Below, one piece after another: positions 1-8,019 of a stretch of DNA of 64,000 nt. Under the pieces are notes generated by a model that worked only from the letters and a program-made list of their open reading frames with translations, did no database searches and was not told the origin of the DNA. Every line of letters begins with the position of its first letter. Within the stretch, counting starts at the first letter, position 1. This DNA comes from Streptomyces solicavernae (GTDB taxonomy: Bacteria; Actinomycetota; Actinomycetes; Streptomycetales; Streptomycetaceae): contig NZ_JASCIR010000003.1 of assembly GCF_029968095.1 (NCBI RefSeq), positions 62,001-126,000 on the forward strand, in the 5' to 3' direction. A program made the translations under genes and the position numbers.

Positions 1-72
1 GTCCCAGCCCGCCAGCGCCTCGGGGCCGTAGACCGGCTCGACGGGCAGACCCGACTCGGACTCGCGCGCCAT
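1..72 (-). CDS. Acyl-CoA mutase large subunit family (methylmalonyl-CoA mutase type), N-terminal fragment
   Basis: Only the first 24 codons lie in the window; the rest continues beyond the left edge. The visible N-terminus begins MARESESGLPVEPVYGPEAL, which I recognise as the usual opening of Streptomyces B12-dependent acyl-CoA mutase large subunits (methylmalonyl-CoA or isobutyryl-CoA mutase type). These enzymes rearrange branched acyl-CoA to linear acyl-CoA in the cytoplasm. The ATG follows a clear GGAGG ribosome site 8 nt upstream (plus-strand cctcc at 80-84). The substrate cannot be told from this fragment. Confidence 0.7.
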   Translation of the reverse strand, partial: MARESESGLPVEPVYGPEALAGWD

Positions 73-423
73 CTCTGTGCCTCCGTACGCAGGGGACGGT
101 TCGCTCCCCATCATGCGCGGGAACCCCCATAAACGCGGGAAACCCCACAAAGGGGACATGACGGTGGGGTCGTCGTCCACTGGTGAGGGGTGGAGTGGGG
201 TGGCGGGTGGCGGGCCGGGCATGGCCGGGGCGGGCCGCGGCGGGTCCGGCCGGAGAAGGAGGGGCGGAGGTGGGACCGGGGGAACGTGTCCCACCCCCGC
301 CGATGCGCTGGAGCCGTGGGGTACGGGGGGAACCCCGGCTCGCGCGCGGCCGATGACCAGTCGGCTCACTTCTTACTGCGCCGGGCTGTCGAAAACTGTC
401 ACACCCGGCTGATCACGGTGCGG
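73..423. other. Non-coding region upstream of the acyl-CoA mutase gene, with a direct repeat
   Basis: No convincing gene lies here. The mutase leader holds two nearly identical 13-bp boxes, CGCGGGAACCCCC at 116-128 and CGCGGGAAACCCC at 134-146, spaced 18 bp and read on the plus strand. They lie about 45-75 bp upstream of the mutase start and could bind a regulator as a direct repeat. Beyond about position 240 the sequence is GC-rich without a clear hairpin, so the end of the operon that finishes at 424 is not obvious. Confidence 0.4.
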
Positions 424-1671
424 TCACGGATTGCCGGTCACCGACGTGGCGTCCGGTGACACCGTTGCCGTCGGTGTCCCCGCCGTGGCCGTCGCCGTCA
501 CAGTTGCCGTGGGCGAGGCGGAGGCGGGGGCTGTCATGGTGGGGGCGGCGGAGGTGGGTGCGGCGGAGGTGGGGGCCGCCGAGGTGGGCGTGACGATCGC
601 GCCGATGCCGCCGTTGCCCTCGTGCTGGTTGCCGCCGTCGCCGTTCCCGGAGCCTCGGTCCGAGCCGTCGCCGTTTCCGTCGCCGCCGTCGCCGCTGTCC
701 CGGCCGGAGTCGCCCCCGCTGTCGCCGCTGCCGTCGCCGTCACGGCCGCCGCTGTTGTCGCCGCCGCCGGCTAGCACCTTCGTGCAGAACTTGCGCACAC
801 CCGCGGGCCCGCCCGCGGACGCCTCGATACGGCGCTTCTTCTCCGCGTCCATCGGCTTGCCCGCGAGATAGTCACGGCAGCCGCCGACCACGCGCTCGTA
901 CCACCGCTCGCGCGCCTCGCCCGGCGCCGCCGGCACGGTGGGCGTCGGCACGGTGCCGTCCGGCGCGGACGTGGTGCCGTTGCCCTGCGAGGGGTGTCCG
1001 GAGCCCGGAGCGTCGCCCTCGGTGCCGCCGCCCGGCGTCGCCGAACCGGAGCGGTCGCCGTCGGGGCCCGACGCGGAGCTGCTCGGCGTCGGCGAGAGCA
1101 GCGGGCCGGGGTCGGTCGGCGACGCGGAGACCGTGGCGCCGGGGCCCGGCTCGCGGCCGTCGAAGGGTGTGGGGATGACGCCCGCGCCGGCCATCGCGAC
1201 CCCGCCGAGCGTGCAGGCTGCGAGCGCCGCGGCGAGGCCGTAGCGCACGGGTCTTCCCCAGCGCATACGCGGCTTTCCCCCGCCCGGACCGATGCGCACG
1301 GCGCCGCTGTCGCCGAGCACGCCGCTGTCGCCGAGCACGCCGGCGGCGCCGCCGCGCCCGGCACTGCCACGCCCGGCACTGCCACCGGGCACTGCGGCGG
1401 CGGCTGCGTCTACACGCGTGGCATGTGCGACGCGCGCGTCCCGGAACGCGGCAAGCGCGGCCGCCTCGCCGGGGAGTTCGCCGTCGTGGGCGTGCGGCCC
1501 GCGGGCCGTGCCGGAGGGCTGCTGCGGGTGCGCGCGGCGGGCCTCGCCGAGCATCGCGGAGAGGCGTTCCGCCTGGACACGGGCGTGATCGTCGACGGCT
1601 TCGAGGGGCTCGCCGCTGAGCAAACGCTCCGCCGCGTCCCCATCAAGCCAGTGGTACTGCTCGTCGGCCAT
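424..1671 (-). CDS. Single-pass membrane protein coupled to an ECF sigma factor (possible anti-sigma or sigma-associated protein)
   Basis: This 415-residue protein starts at MADEQYHWLDGDAAERLLSG. Its ATG overlaps the TGA of the upstream sigma-factor gene by one base (TGATG), a typical coupling arrangement. Residues 1-135 are cytoplasmic-like and acidic/alanine-rich. One membrane helix follows (about 140-165, YGLAAALAACTLGGVAMAGA). After it come a long Pro/Ser/Thr linker, a short conserved-looking part (about 265-310, with WYERVVGGCRDYLAGK) and a Gly/Asp/Ser/Asn-rich, then Ala/Thr-Pro-rich tail. I see no zinc-binding HxxxCxxC anti-sigma motif. The coupling suggests that it controls or works with the sigma factor; this is inference. 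Confidence 0.6.
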   Translation of the reverse strand: MADEQYHWLDGDAAERLLSGEPLEAVDDHARVQAERLSAMLGEARRAHPQQPSGTARGPHAHDGELPGEAAALAAFRDARVAHATRVDAAAAAVPGGSAGRGSAGRGGAAGVLGDSGVLGDSGAVRIGPGGGKPRMRWGRPVRYGLAAALAACTLGGVAMAGAGVIPTPFDGREPGPGATVSASPTDPGPLLSPTPSSSASGPDGDRSGSATPGGGTEGDAPGSGHPSQGNGTTSAPDGTVPTPTVPAAPGEARERWYERVVGGCRDYLAGKPMDAEKKRRIEASAGGPAGVRKFCTKVLAGGGDNSGGRDGDGSGDSGGDSGRDSGDGGDGNGDGSDRGSGNGDGGNQHEGNGGIGAIVTPTSAAPTSAAPTSAAPTMTAPASASPTATVTATATAGTPTATVSPDATSVTGNP

Positions 1672-2354
1672 CACATGTCCTTCTGCGTCCGCACACGCGA
1701 ATCCGTCACACCTGCCGGAAACTTGGGCGCTGGTTCGGCGCGGCCTCGGCCGGGTTGCGGGGGCACCGCTCCGAGTCCGTCGGCGGCGTCGGCGCCGAGC
1801 AGTTCGGCGAGCTTCTTCAGGCCCCGGTGGGCGGCGGTGCGCACGGCGCCGGGGCGCTTGCCGAGGGTCGCCGCCGCGCTCTTCGCGTCGAGGCCGACGA
1901 CGACACGGAGCACCACGGCCTCGGCCTGGTCCTGCGGCAACTGCGATATCAGGGCGAGGGTGTCCCCGGTGGCGAGCGCCTCCATGGCCTCGCTCGCGGT
2001 GTCGGCGTCGGCGGGCTTCCCGGTGAGCTCGGTCTCGTCCCCGCCGATGGCCGGGCGGCGGCCGCGCATCCGGATGTGGTCGAGGGCGCGGTTGCGGGCG
2101 ATCCGCGCGGCCCAGCCGCGGAAACGGTCCGCGTCGCCCTCGAACCGGTGGAGGTCGCGGGCGATCTGCAGCCACGCCTCGGACGCGACGTCCTCGGCGT
2201 CGGGCTCGCCCACGAGCGTGCGTATGTATCCGAGCAGCCGTGGGTGCACGGTGCGGTACACAGTACGGAACGCGGTCTCGTCACCGTTCTGTGCCGCAAG
2301 CACCGCGGCGGTCAGCTCCGCGTCGTCCCCCAACAACTCCCTCATCCTGCCCAT
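1671..2354 (-). CDS. RNA polymerase ECF-type sigma factor
   Basis: A 227-residue sigma-70-family protein. Region 2 is at about 15-85, with the aromatic and acidic run around FRTVYRTVHPRLLGYIRTLV and EDVASEAWLQIARDLHRFEG, then the RFRGWAARIARNRALDHIR segment typical of 2.3-2.4. Region 4 follows at about 125-185 (LPQDQAEAVVLRVVVGLDAK, then a helix-turn-helix with AAATLGKRPGAVRTAAHRGL). Start choice lies between ATG 2354 and ATG 2345; neither has a strong ribosome site. It is the first gene of a two-gene operon with the membrane protein at 424-1671, the usual setting for a sigma factor answering an envelope signal. Its regulon is unknown. Confidence 0.88.
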   Translation of the reverse strand: MGRMRELLGDDAELTAAVLAAQNGDETAFRTVYRTVHPRLLGYIRTLVGEPDAEDVASEAWLQIARDLHRFEGDADRFRGWAARIARNRALDHIRMRGRRPAIGGDETELTGKPADADTASEAMEALATGDTLALISQLPQDQAEAVVLRVVVGLDAKSAAATLGKRPGAVRTAAHRGLKKLAELLGADAADGLGAVPPQPGRGRAEPAPKFPAGVTDSRVRTQKDM

Positions 2355-2613
2355 TTCGCAGCCAGCAGGAACAAGACGCTACGGCGTGAATGGCCCCCAC
2401 GTCCACGCCTGCACTGCGCGCAACTGCCGGGTAACAGAGCGGTGTGACACAAAACCCGCCGACGGCGCTGAAGAGAGTACGGGCCCGCGCGGCCCGTGCC
2501 GTGCGACGGCCGGGGCCTCTCCTGTGGGGGGTGGCGGCCCCGGCCGATCGCTGGCGGCGCTCTGGCGGCACCCTTCTCTCCGCCCTCTCTCCGCCTCTCT
2601 TCCGCCCTCTCCG

Positions 2614-3336
2614 CTACGAGCCCAGCCGCTGCTTCAGCCGCTTGAGCTGGGCGTCGTACAGATCCCGCGGCAGTTCCGCCTTCTCCGGCGAGGTCAGGTG
2701 AAGCGCGAGGAACAGCGCGAGGACGTTCCCCTGGCGTACGGCGGTCATCCGGAGCGGCACCTTTTGGCCCTGTGCCTTTCCGGTCATGGACCACGCGACG
2801 GCCTCGTCCCCGCCGGCCGGGGCCTCGTCGGTCCGCACGTCCACGTACTCCACGGTGGCGCCGCCGTTGTTGCCCGAGGTGCTGAACCCGTCGGCGCACT
2901 CCTTGAGCGCCTTGCGGACGGCGGCGACGGTGACGGCCGCGCCGTCGCCCTCGTACGAGAAGAGGCTGGTCGTCACCGCCAGGCCGCGTTCGGTGGTCGA
3001 GCCGTAGGAGCGGCTGGCCCAGGCCTTCGCGGCGGGGGTGCGCTCGACGCCGGAGCCGGTCATGTCGGCGAGCGGGCGGCAGGCCTCGCGGTCGGCCTCG
3101 GGGCGGACGGCGGGCTGGTCGTTGTCCTCCAGGCGGTAGCCGCGGACGTCGGTGCTCGTGGCGAGGGCGCCCGCGAGCCGGATCTCGGACGGTACGGGGG
3201 CGGCGGAGCTCTTCGTCCGCTTCGGCTCGGGGCCGGTCCGATCGGTGGGTCCGCCGGAGCATCCCGCCGCGCAGGCGAGGGCGACGGCCGCGGTGGCGAC
3301 GGCACGCAGGGGGCGTCGCGTACATATCTGCTTCAC
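2614..3336 (-). CDS. Secreted lipoprotein of unknown function
   Basis: The GTG at 3336 gives MKQICTRRPLRAVATAAVAL as N-terminus, followed by a lipobox ending in AAGC-SGG, so the mature protein should be a lipid-anchored extracytoplasmic lipoprotein of about 215 residues. An in-frame GTG 18 bp upstream is an alternative start. The mature part has no family that I recognise; it contains a short Pro/Lys/Ser linker and then a compact domain ending in a Lys/Arg/Leu-rich helix (RDLYDAQLKRLKQRLGS). Its fold may resemble small Streptomyces DUF-type lipoproteins, but this is a guess. It is transcribed in the same direction as the sigma operon, about 260 bp upstream of it. Confidence 0.65.
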   Translation of the reverse strand: MKQICTRRPLRAVATAAVALACAAGCSGGPTDRTGPEPKRTKSSAAPVPSEIRLAGALATSTDVRGYRLEDNDQPAVRPEADREACRPLADMTGSGVERTPAAKAWASRSYGSTTERGLAVTTSLFSYEGDGAAVTVAAVRKALKECADGFSTSGNNGGATVEYVDVRTDEAPAGGDEAVAWSMTGKAQGQKVPLRMTAVRQGNVLALFLALHLTSPEKAELPRDLYDAQLKRLKQRLGS

Positions 3337-3536
3337 ATCCGTACAGCGCCACACACGCCCCGGCCGTCACACGCGCCCCGGCCGCCACTCGGGGCCCGCC
3401 ACTCGGGGGCGCGCCGCTCGGGGCGCGTGTCGATTCGGCGAACTTCGGCGAACACCGTGCGACGCGTCTGTGAGGGTTCCGGGGACCCGCCCCGAACCGG
3501 GTAATGATCTGCGCCTCCCGCGCGCAGTAGGCCTAC

Positions 3537-3917
3537 GTGACTGCACTGCAATCAACGGCCGCCAAGCCCGCGAAACCCGTCCGCTGGGCCGCCGACTCCG
3601 TCTCGATGCTCCGCGAGGGCGCCCGCCTCCGCCTGGACCACACCCCGCAGAGCCTGTGGAGCGTGGACCGGGTGATAGCCGAGCTCCGCCGCGAGGACCC
3701 GCCGTACGAGGCGGTCGCCCAGGCGCTGCGCGGCTTCGGCGCGTACGCGGGCGAGGTCCTGGTCCGCGTCCTGGGCGCGGTCTGGGAGGAGTCGGGCGAT
3801 GCGTACCTGGTGCGCACCCCGGACGGCACGCTCTGGGACCCGATCGCCGAGGCCCGCCGCACCTTCGAGGGCGAGGGCTCGCTGCGCCTGCTGTGCCGGG
3901 ACGCCACGGGGACGTGA
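3537..3917 (+). CDS. Conserved hypothetical protein, 126 residues
   Basis: A soluble, arginine-rich protein with codon bias like that of its neighbours. No signal peptide or membrane helix is visible. The middle (SLWSVDRVIAELRREDPPYE and VAQALRGFGAYAGEVLVRVL) looks helical and the end (DAYLVRTPDGTLWDPIAEAR) has a beta-hairpin look. It begins with GTG at 3537 with only a weak ribosome site; a TAATGAT-like element at 3502-3508 could be its -10 box. The gene is alone on this strand between two leftward genes. I do not recognise the family. Confidence 0.55.
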   Translation: MTALQSTAAKPAKPVRWAADSVSMLREGARLRLDHTPQSLWSVDRVIAELRREDPPYEAVAQALRGFGAYAGEVLVRVLGAVWEESGDAYLVRTPDGTLWDPIAEARRTFEGEGSLRLLCRDATGT

Positions 3918-3972
3918 GGGCCGGGGGGCGTGAGGGCGCGCGGGCGTGCGTGAGGGCGCGCGGGCGTGAGTC
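3918..3972 (+). repeat. Short GC-rich direct repeat between convergent genes
   Basis: The unit gtgagggcgcgcgggcgtg occurs twice in a row across the gap between the convergent genes at 3537-3917 and 3973-4548. It is not a hairpin and has no obvious role; slippage or local duplication would explain it. Confidence 0.6.
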
Positions 3973-4548
3973 CTACCCCCGCACCCGCGCCCGCCGCGAC
4001 ACCGCCGCGCGGACGACCCGGCGGCCCTCCGTCGAGACGGCAAGGGCCTGGCGCAGGCCGCCGGCCGGGGTGGCCAGGAGGTCCAGGATGCGGGTCTGGC
4101 GGCGGAGTTCGCCGGTGGTCAGGGGGCCGTCGGCGTCGGCCGGGCCGGTCGCGTCGAGGAGCCGGTGGATCTGCAGGGACGCGGCCGAGCAGGCATCCGC
4201 CCAGGTACGCAGGTCCGGGCCCGGGAAGCGGTCCGGGGCGGCCGACAGCATGCGGTGCACCAGGGCCGCGCCCCCGTCGGAGGCATCCCCGTCGGAGGCA
4301 TCCCCGTCGGAGGCATCCCGGTCGGAGGCGTCCCCGTCGGAGCCGTCCTGCGGAGTCCCGTACGCCGCGCGGACCCGCGCCAGCTCCTCGCCCCAGCCTG
4401 CGCCGCCCGCGTCCAGGCTCGACCAGAGCGGGCGCAGCACCTCGTCGTCGGCCTCGCCGAGCAGCGGCAGGCAGCGGTCCAGGCAGCCGAGACCGCCCGC
4501 GGCCAGACTTCGGCCGTCGGCCTGAGCGATCAGTTCCACCAGGCTCAT
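3973..4548 (-). CDS. Hypothetical protein with an in-frame Asp/Ser repeat
   Basis: The ATG at 4548 (MSLVELIAQADGRSLAAGGL) follows GGAAGG about 10 nt upstream and gives 191 residues; a GTG start at 4638 has no ribosome site. The protein is soluble and helical. In its middle are five near-identical pentapeptides (DGDAS/DRDAS) encoded by a 15-bp tandem repeat at about 4275-4345, which lie on a linker between an N-terminal segment (CLDRCLPLLGEADDEVLRPL) and a C-terminal helical segment (RTWADACSAASLQIHRLLDA). The gene upstream (4652-5149) reads in the same direction about 100 bp away. Function unknown. Confidence 0.5.
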   Translation of the reverse strand: MSLVELIAQADGRSLAAGGLGCLDRCLPLLGEADDEVLRPLWSSLDAGGAGWGEELARVRAAYGTPQDGSDGDASDRDASDGDASDGDASDGGAALVHRMLSAAPDRFPGPDLRTWADACSAASLQIHRLLDATGPADADGPLTTGELRRQTRILDLLATPAGGLRQALAVSTEGRRVVRAAVSRRARVRG

Positions 4549-4651
4549 CGGGGTGTCGCCTTCCGTCGCGGACGCCGCACTTCCTGCTGCTGCGCTGTCT
4601 GCGCTGTACTGCGTTCCGCTGGCCGAAAGCGTCACCACCGTGGCCGAATCG

Positions 4652-5149
4652 TCACCGTCGAGGCAGCCCCAGCCGTTCCAGGAACAGGAAGAACAGCAGC
4701 TCCGCCGACGGTTCCGCGGGCGCCTGCAACACCTTGACCAGGTCCGCCACCGGCACAGGCGTGCGCCCCGCCTCCCGGGCCCAGGCCGCCGCCCGCTCGG
4801 CCGCGTCGCGCGGCGGCAGGAACAGGTCGTCCGGCTCCTTGCCCTCGGCCGCGAGGAAGGACGCCATCGCGTCCCGCGCCAGGCACGCGTTCCACGCCCC
4901 GCTCTGCGGCCCCGCGGCCTCGACCGCCACGCACGCGCTGTTCATCACGAACCCGAACAGCGCGGGCGCCCCGGAGTCCTCGGCGAGCCTCGCCATCGAC
5001 CCGACGTCGGGCACGGAGGCCTCCCAGATCTGCCAGCCGTCGGCGCGCTGTTCATGCAGCGCGAGCCCGTCCCGTACGCCGCCCATCGCACCCAGCTCCG
5101 CCAGCGGCCGCTCGCCGTGGCCCACGACGTAGTACCCCCAGAAGCCCAT
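4652..5149 (-). CDS. Conserved hypothetical protein, 165 residues
   Basis: Begins MGFWGYYVVGHGERPLAELG. The ATG at 5149 is preferred over the GTG at 5155 because the GGGAGAA ribosome site sits at the right distance only for the ATG. It is a soluble alpha/beta-looking protein with no signal sequence. The opening GFWGYYVV and the segment DGWQIWEASVPDVGSMARLA look like those of small Streptomyces proteins with no assigned role. Together with the gene at 3973-4548 it probably forms a short leftward operon. Function unknown. Confidence 0.55.
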   Translation of the reverse strand: MGFWGYYVVGHGERPLAELGAMGGVRDGLALHEQRADGWQIWEASVPDVGSMARLAEDSGAPALFGFVMNSACVAVEAAGPQSGAWNACLARDAMASFLAAEGKEPDDLFLPPRDAAERAAAWAREAGRTPVPVADLVKVLQAPAEPSAELLFFLFLERLGLPRR

Positions 5150-5275
5150 GTCCACTTCTCCCTTGCCCCCATGCAGGACGGTCAGCCGTGACCTGAATCC
5201 AACACACCGGCAAGGGAGTTCGCCACCGAAAGCGACCGAGATCCACCCGACGGACCCGAAGGCGTCAGTACGGCG

Positions 5276-6907
5276 TCAGCCCAGCCGCTTCGCCAGATTC
5301 TGGAAGTCCGGCCAGGACATGGCGGGCTTCCGCTCGTCCCACACCTTCTGCGCCATGGCCCACAGCGGCATCCGGATTCCGTCGGCGACCTGCGCCTGCG
5401 TCTGCGAATCGGACAGATCGCACCACACCGCGAAACTCGCGCCCAGGATCTGGTCGTCGTACTTTTCCGCGACGGGCTGCGTGCCGCGCAGCACCCGCGG
5501 CGTCCACTCCTCGTAGATCCGCTCGCCGGTCGGGTACGTGAACTCGTTGGGCTCGCCGAGGACGTAGTAGAGGTACTCGTCGTTGAGGTTGACCAGCTTG
5601 CGGCCCGCGTCCAGGTACTCCACCGGCTCACGGGCGCCGATCTCCTTGCCCGTCCAGTACTCGACCTCGATGTCCTCGGCCGCCTCGACCGTGCCGCCGC
5701 GGAAGAACCCGTCGTTCCAGGCCTTCAGCTTCTTGCCGGACGGCCGGACCGTGTCCGCGCGGTCGTTCAGCCAGCCGGTCGCCAGGTCCTGCACCGTCGC
5801 CCCGCTGCCGTACTTCTGCTGCGCCGCCCGCGCCAGCTGCGGGTACGAGGCCTCCGGGTCCGAGGCCATCAGCGCCCGGTACTCATCGGCGCCCAGGTGC
5901 CAGTAGCCGCCCGGGAACAGCTCCATGTACTCCTTCAGGAGCTCGTCGACGATCTTCGCGGAGGCGGGCTTCGAGATGTCCACCGCGCCCCGCGCCGGCT
6001 CCCCGCTCGCATTCACGAGCTGCAGCTCCGGGTGCGCGCGGATCACCGCACCGAGGTGCCCGGGAGAATCGATCTCCGGGATCACCGTGATGTGCAGGTC
6101 CTGCGCGAGCTTCACGATCCGCCGCACCTCGGCCTTGGTCAGGTGCGGATCCGAGACCACCTCGGGGTGGTCGTCCGACTCGATCCGGAACGCCTGGTCG
6201 TCGGAGAAGTGCAGCCCCAGCTGGTTGTACTTGAGGTCCGCGAGCTCCCGTACCCGCTCCTCGATCCACTCCGCCGAGAAGTGCTTGCGCGCGATGTCCA
6301 GCATGAACCCGCGCTGCGCCTTGGCCGGTGCGTCCCGTATGACCCCTTCGGGGGCGGTGCCGTCGGCGCTCGTCAGCTGCTTGAGGGTGCGGGTGCCGTA
6401 GAAGACGCCCGCGTCGTCGGTCGCGGATATCCGTACGCGCTGATCGCTCACGTCCAGGGTGTACGCCTCCCCGCCCGCGTCGCCCGAGCTCAGGGCCAGC
6501 TCGACATCGCCGGGTCCGGCCTTCGCGCCCTCCGCGTACTTCAGCTGCAGCTCGCCGGCGAGCAGCCGCCCCTCGTCGGCCAGGTCGTCCGCGTCCTTCT
6601 TCGCGACGACGACCTGCCCCTCGGGCCCCGGCTTCCAGCCCGGACCGCGCGCCGCCTCGTGCTCGGCGACGGCGGGGATCGTCTGCGGGGCCTTCGACAT
6701 CGGGTACGTGGGGCTGGGCCGGGCCTCCTTCGGGGGCGGGCCGTCACCCGTACGGCCGCTCGCGCCGTCGTTCGTGCCGCCGCCGGGCCAGACGGTCACG
6801 GCGAGGACCACGGCGGCCACGGCGGCGCCCGCGCCGGCGGCTATCGCGCCCGTCCTGCGGCGCCCGCGTCCCCCGCGTGCGGCACGCCGGCCGCGCCGGC
6901 CGCTCAC
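5276..6907 (-). CDS. Secreted or membrane-anchored beta-N-acetylhexosaminidase, glycoside hydrolase family 20
   Basis: A 543-residue GH20 enzyme that removes terminal N-acetylglucosamine or N-acetylgalactosamine from glycans such as chitin oligomers. An Arg-rich start and one hydrophobic helix (about 20-42) act as signal or anchor. A GH20 N-terminal domain (about 75-175) precedes the (beta/alpha)8 domain (about 190-520). GFMLDIARKHF opens the barrel, and HLGADEY near residue 345 carries the catalytic Asp-Glu pair for substrate-assisted catalysis. The GTG start has a GGAG site 7 nt upstream. Three copies of a 21-bp repeat sit just upstream and may control it. The substrate (chitin or peptidoglycan fragments) is inferred. 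Confidence 0.9.
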   Translation of the reverse strand: MSGRRGRRAARGGRGRRRTGAIAAGAGAAVAAVVLAVTVWPGGGTNDGASGRTGDGPPPKEARPSPTYPMSKAPQTIPAVAEHEAARGPGWKPGPEGQVVVAKKDADDLADEGRLLAGELQLKYAEGAKAGPGDVELALSSGDAGGEAYTLDVSDQRVRISATDDAGVFYGTRTLKQLTSADGTAPEGVIRDAPAKAQRGFMLDIARKHFSAEWIEERVRELADLKYNQLGLHFSDDQAFRIESDDHPEVVSDPHLTKAEVRRIVKLAQDLHITVIPEIDSPGHLGAVIRAHPELQLVNASGEPARGAVDISKPASAKIVDELLKEYMELFPGGYWHLGADEYRALMASDPEASYPQLARAAQQKYGSGATVQDLATGWLNDRADTVRPSGKKLKAWNDGFFRGGTVEAAEDIEVEYWTGKEIGAREPVEYLDAGRKLVNLNDEYLYYVLGEPNEFTYPTGERIYEEWTPRVLRGTQPVAEKYDDQILGASFAVWCDLSDSQTQAQVADGIRMPLWAMAQKVWDERKPAMSWPDFQNLAKRLG

Positions 6908-6923
6908 GGGTGGCTCCGCGCGC

Positions 6924-6986
6924 CAGGAACCGGACCCGAAATGTCAGACACCGGACCCGAAGTTCCAGGAACCGGACCCGAAACCG
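6924..6986 (+). repeat. Three direct repeats with 21-bp period upstream of the GH20 gene
   Basis: Units at 6924-6944, 6945-6965 and 6966-6986 share CAG(G/A)(A/C)ACCGGACCCGAA. The core ACCGGACCCGAA is identical in all three (6929, 6950, 6971). A 21-bp period is two helical turns, so a protein reading each copy would sit on one face of the DNA. The array ends 17 bp upstream of the GTG start of the leftward hexosaminidase gene. It does not match the DasR dre palindrome (ACTGGTCTAGACCACT as known for chitin genes). Confidence 0.7.
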
Positions 6987-7324
6987 CTTCAAAGATCATC
7001 CGCATCACGTGAGCAACCTCCCATGCGCGCCGGCACCCCGGATCGGTTTCCGGACGGCCGTCCACACCACGTACCGAAACTCTCCCGTCCGAGCGAAACT
7101 TCGGGCGAAATATCGCGCATCCGTCGGACAGCTCCCGTCACGCGTCGATAGCGTGACGCCTCCTTCGCCGGTCGGGGCCGGGCCCCGCCTCCACCGGCGC
7201 CTGCCACCCACGCCGCCGCACCGAGGAGCGCACGCTGCACACGCCCGAGCCACCGCGCGCCGAGGAACTGCCCGAGCCCGGAGCCATACCGGCCCGGGGC
7301 CGCGGCAGCGGCCCCACCTCCACC
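6987..7324. other. Intergenic region between the GH20 gene and the OHCU-decarboxylase-like gene
   Basis: This stretch holds the divergent promoters. The segment CGTCACGCGTCGATAGCGTGACG around 7136-7158 contains the inverted arms CGTCACGC and GCGTGACG and includes a possible -10 box (TAGCGT, 7149-7154) for the rightward gene. A strong GAGGAG ribosome site at 7223-7228 is followed six bases later by CTG (7235), in frame with the rightward gene. That gene may therefore begin inside this interval. Confidence 0.45.
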
Positions 7325-7882
7325 GTGCACCGGGGCATCGAGGTCTTCAACCGCGCCCCGGCCGCCACGGCGACCGCCTGGCTCCTCGCCTGCTGCGCCA
7401 GCCGTTCCTGGGCCGAACGCCTCGCCGCCCACCGCCCGTACCCGACCACGGACGCCCTGCTCGCCGCCGCCGACGAGGCCGCCTACGACCTCGCACCCGC
7501 CGACCGCGCCGCCGCCCTCGCCGCCGAACACCCGCACGGCCCGGACCTCTCCGGCATCCCGGCCGCCGCGAGCACCGCGCTCGACGCCGCGCACGCCGCG
7601 TACGAGAGCCGTTTCGGCCATGTCTTCGTCATCGCCCTGGAGGCGTACCGGCCCGACGAACACCTCGACCAGACCCTCGCCGGACTGCGCGCCCGCCTCG
7701 CCAACGACGCCGAGGAGGAACGCGTGGTCGCCGCCGACGAGCTGCGCCGGGTGGCCCGCGCGCGCCTCACCCGGCTCGTCGCCGGGCTCGGCGGCCAGGG
7801 CCCCGAAGAAGCACGGAAGCCCGAGAAATCTGCGGAATTTCCGGATTCGGGCCCGGCCGATAGCCCGTACGTGCCTGTTTGA
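7325..7882 (+). CDS. OHCU decarboxylase-like protein (UraD family)
   Basis: The protein resembles 2-oxo-4-hydroxy-4-carboxy-5-ureidoimidazoline decarboxylases, the last step from urate to allantoin. VFNRAPAATATAWLLACCAS, SWAERLAAHRPYPTTDALLA and YESRFGHVFVIAL follow the family pattern of an opening helix, a W-A-x-R segment and the Y-x-x-x-FG-x-x-F-V-I core. The catalytic His of the HPxxG motif is kept (EHPHG). The usual W-S-x-x-E-Q-AG stretch with the second catalytic residue is replaced by an Ala/Ser/Thr run (AAASTALDAAHAA), so activity is doubtful. The GTG at 7325 lacks a ribosome site; a CTG at 7235 has a strong one and would add 30 residues. No other urate genes are nearby. Confidence 0.68.
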   Translation: MHRGIEVFNRAPAATATAWLLACCASRSWAERLAAHRPYPTTDALLAAADEAAYDLAPADRAAALAAEHPHGPDLSGIPAAASTALDAAHAAYESRFGHVFVIALEAYRPDEHLDQTLAGLRARLANDAEEERVVAADELRRVARARLTRLVAGLGGQGPEEARKPEKSAEFPDSGPADSPYVPV

Positions 7883-8019
7883 TCACACCGCACCACCCCG
7901 GGCGAACGTACCGACACTTGGTCGATACGATGACGGACGGCCGGTGGACCGTACCCGGCCGGGCCAAACCGACACAGAAGCCGGCGCGGCCCCAATCCCC
8001 GCTCCCGGAGGGTTCTTCC

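Noticed and set aside
994..3504. A rightward 836-codon open frame at the left end
   Set aside because: It runs antisense across the sigma factor, its partner and a lipoprotein, all with good starts and domains. Its own sequence is Arg/Ala/Gly-rich and featureless.
6924..6986. DasR (dre) sites before the hexosaminidase
   Set aside because: The sequence lacks the TGGTCTAGACCA-type palindrome; it is a direct repeat of unrelated sequence.
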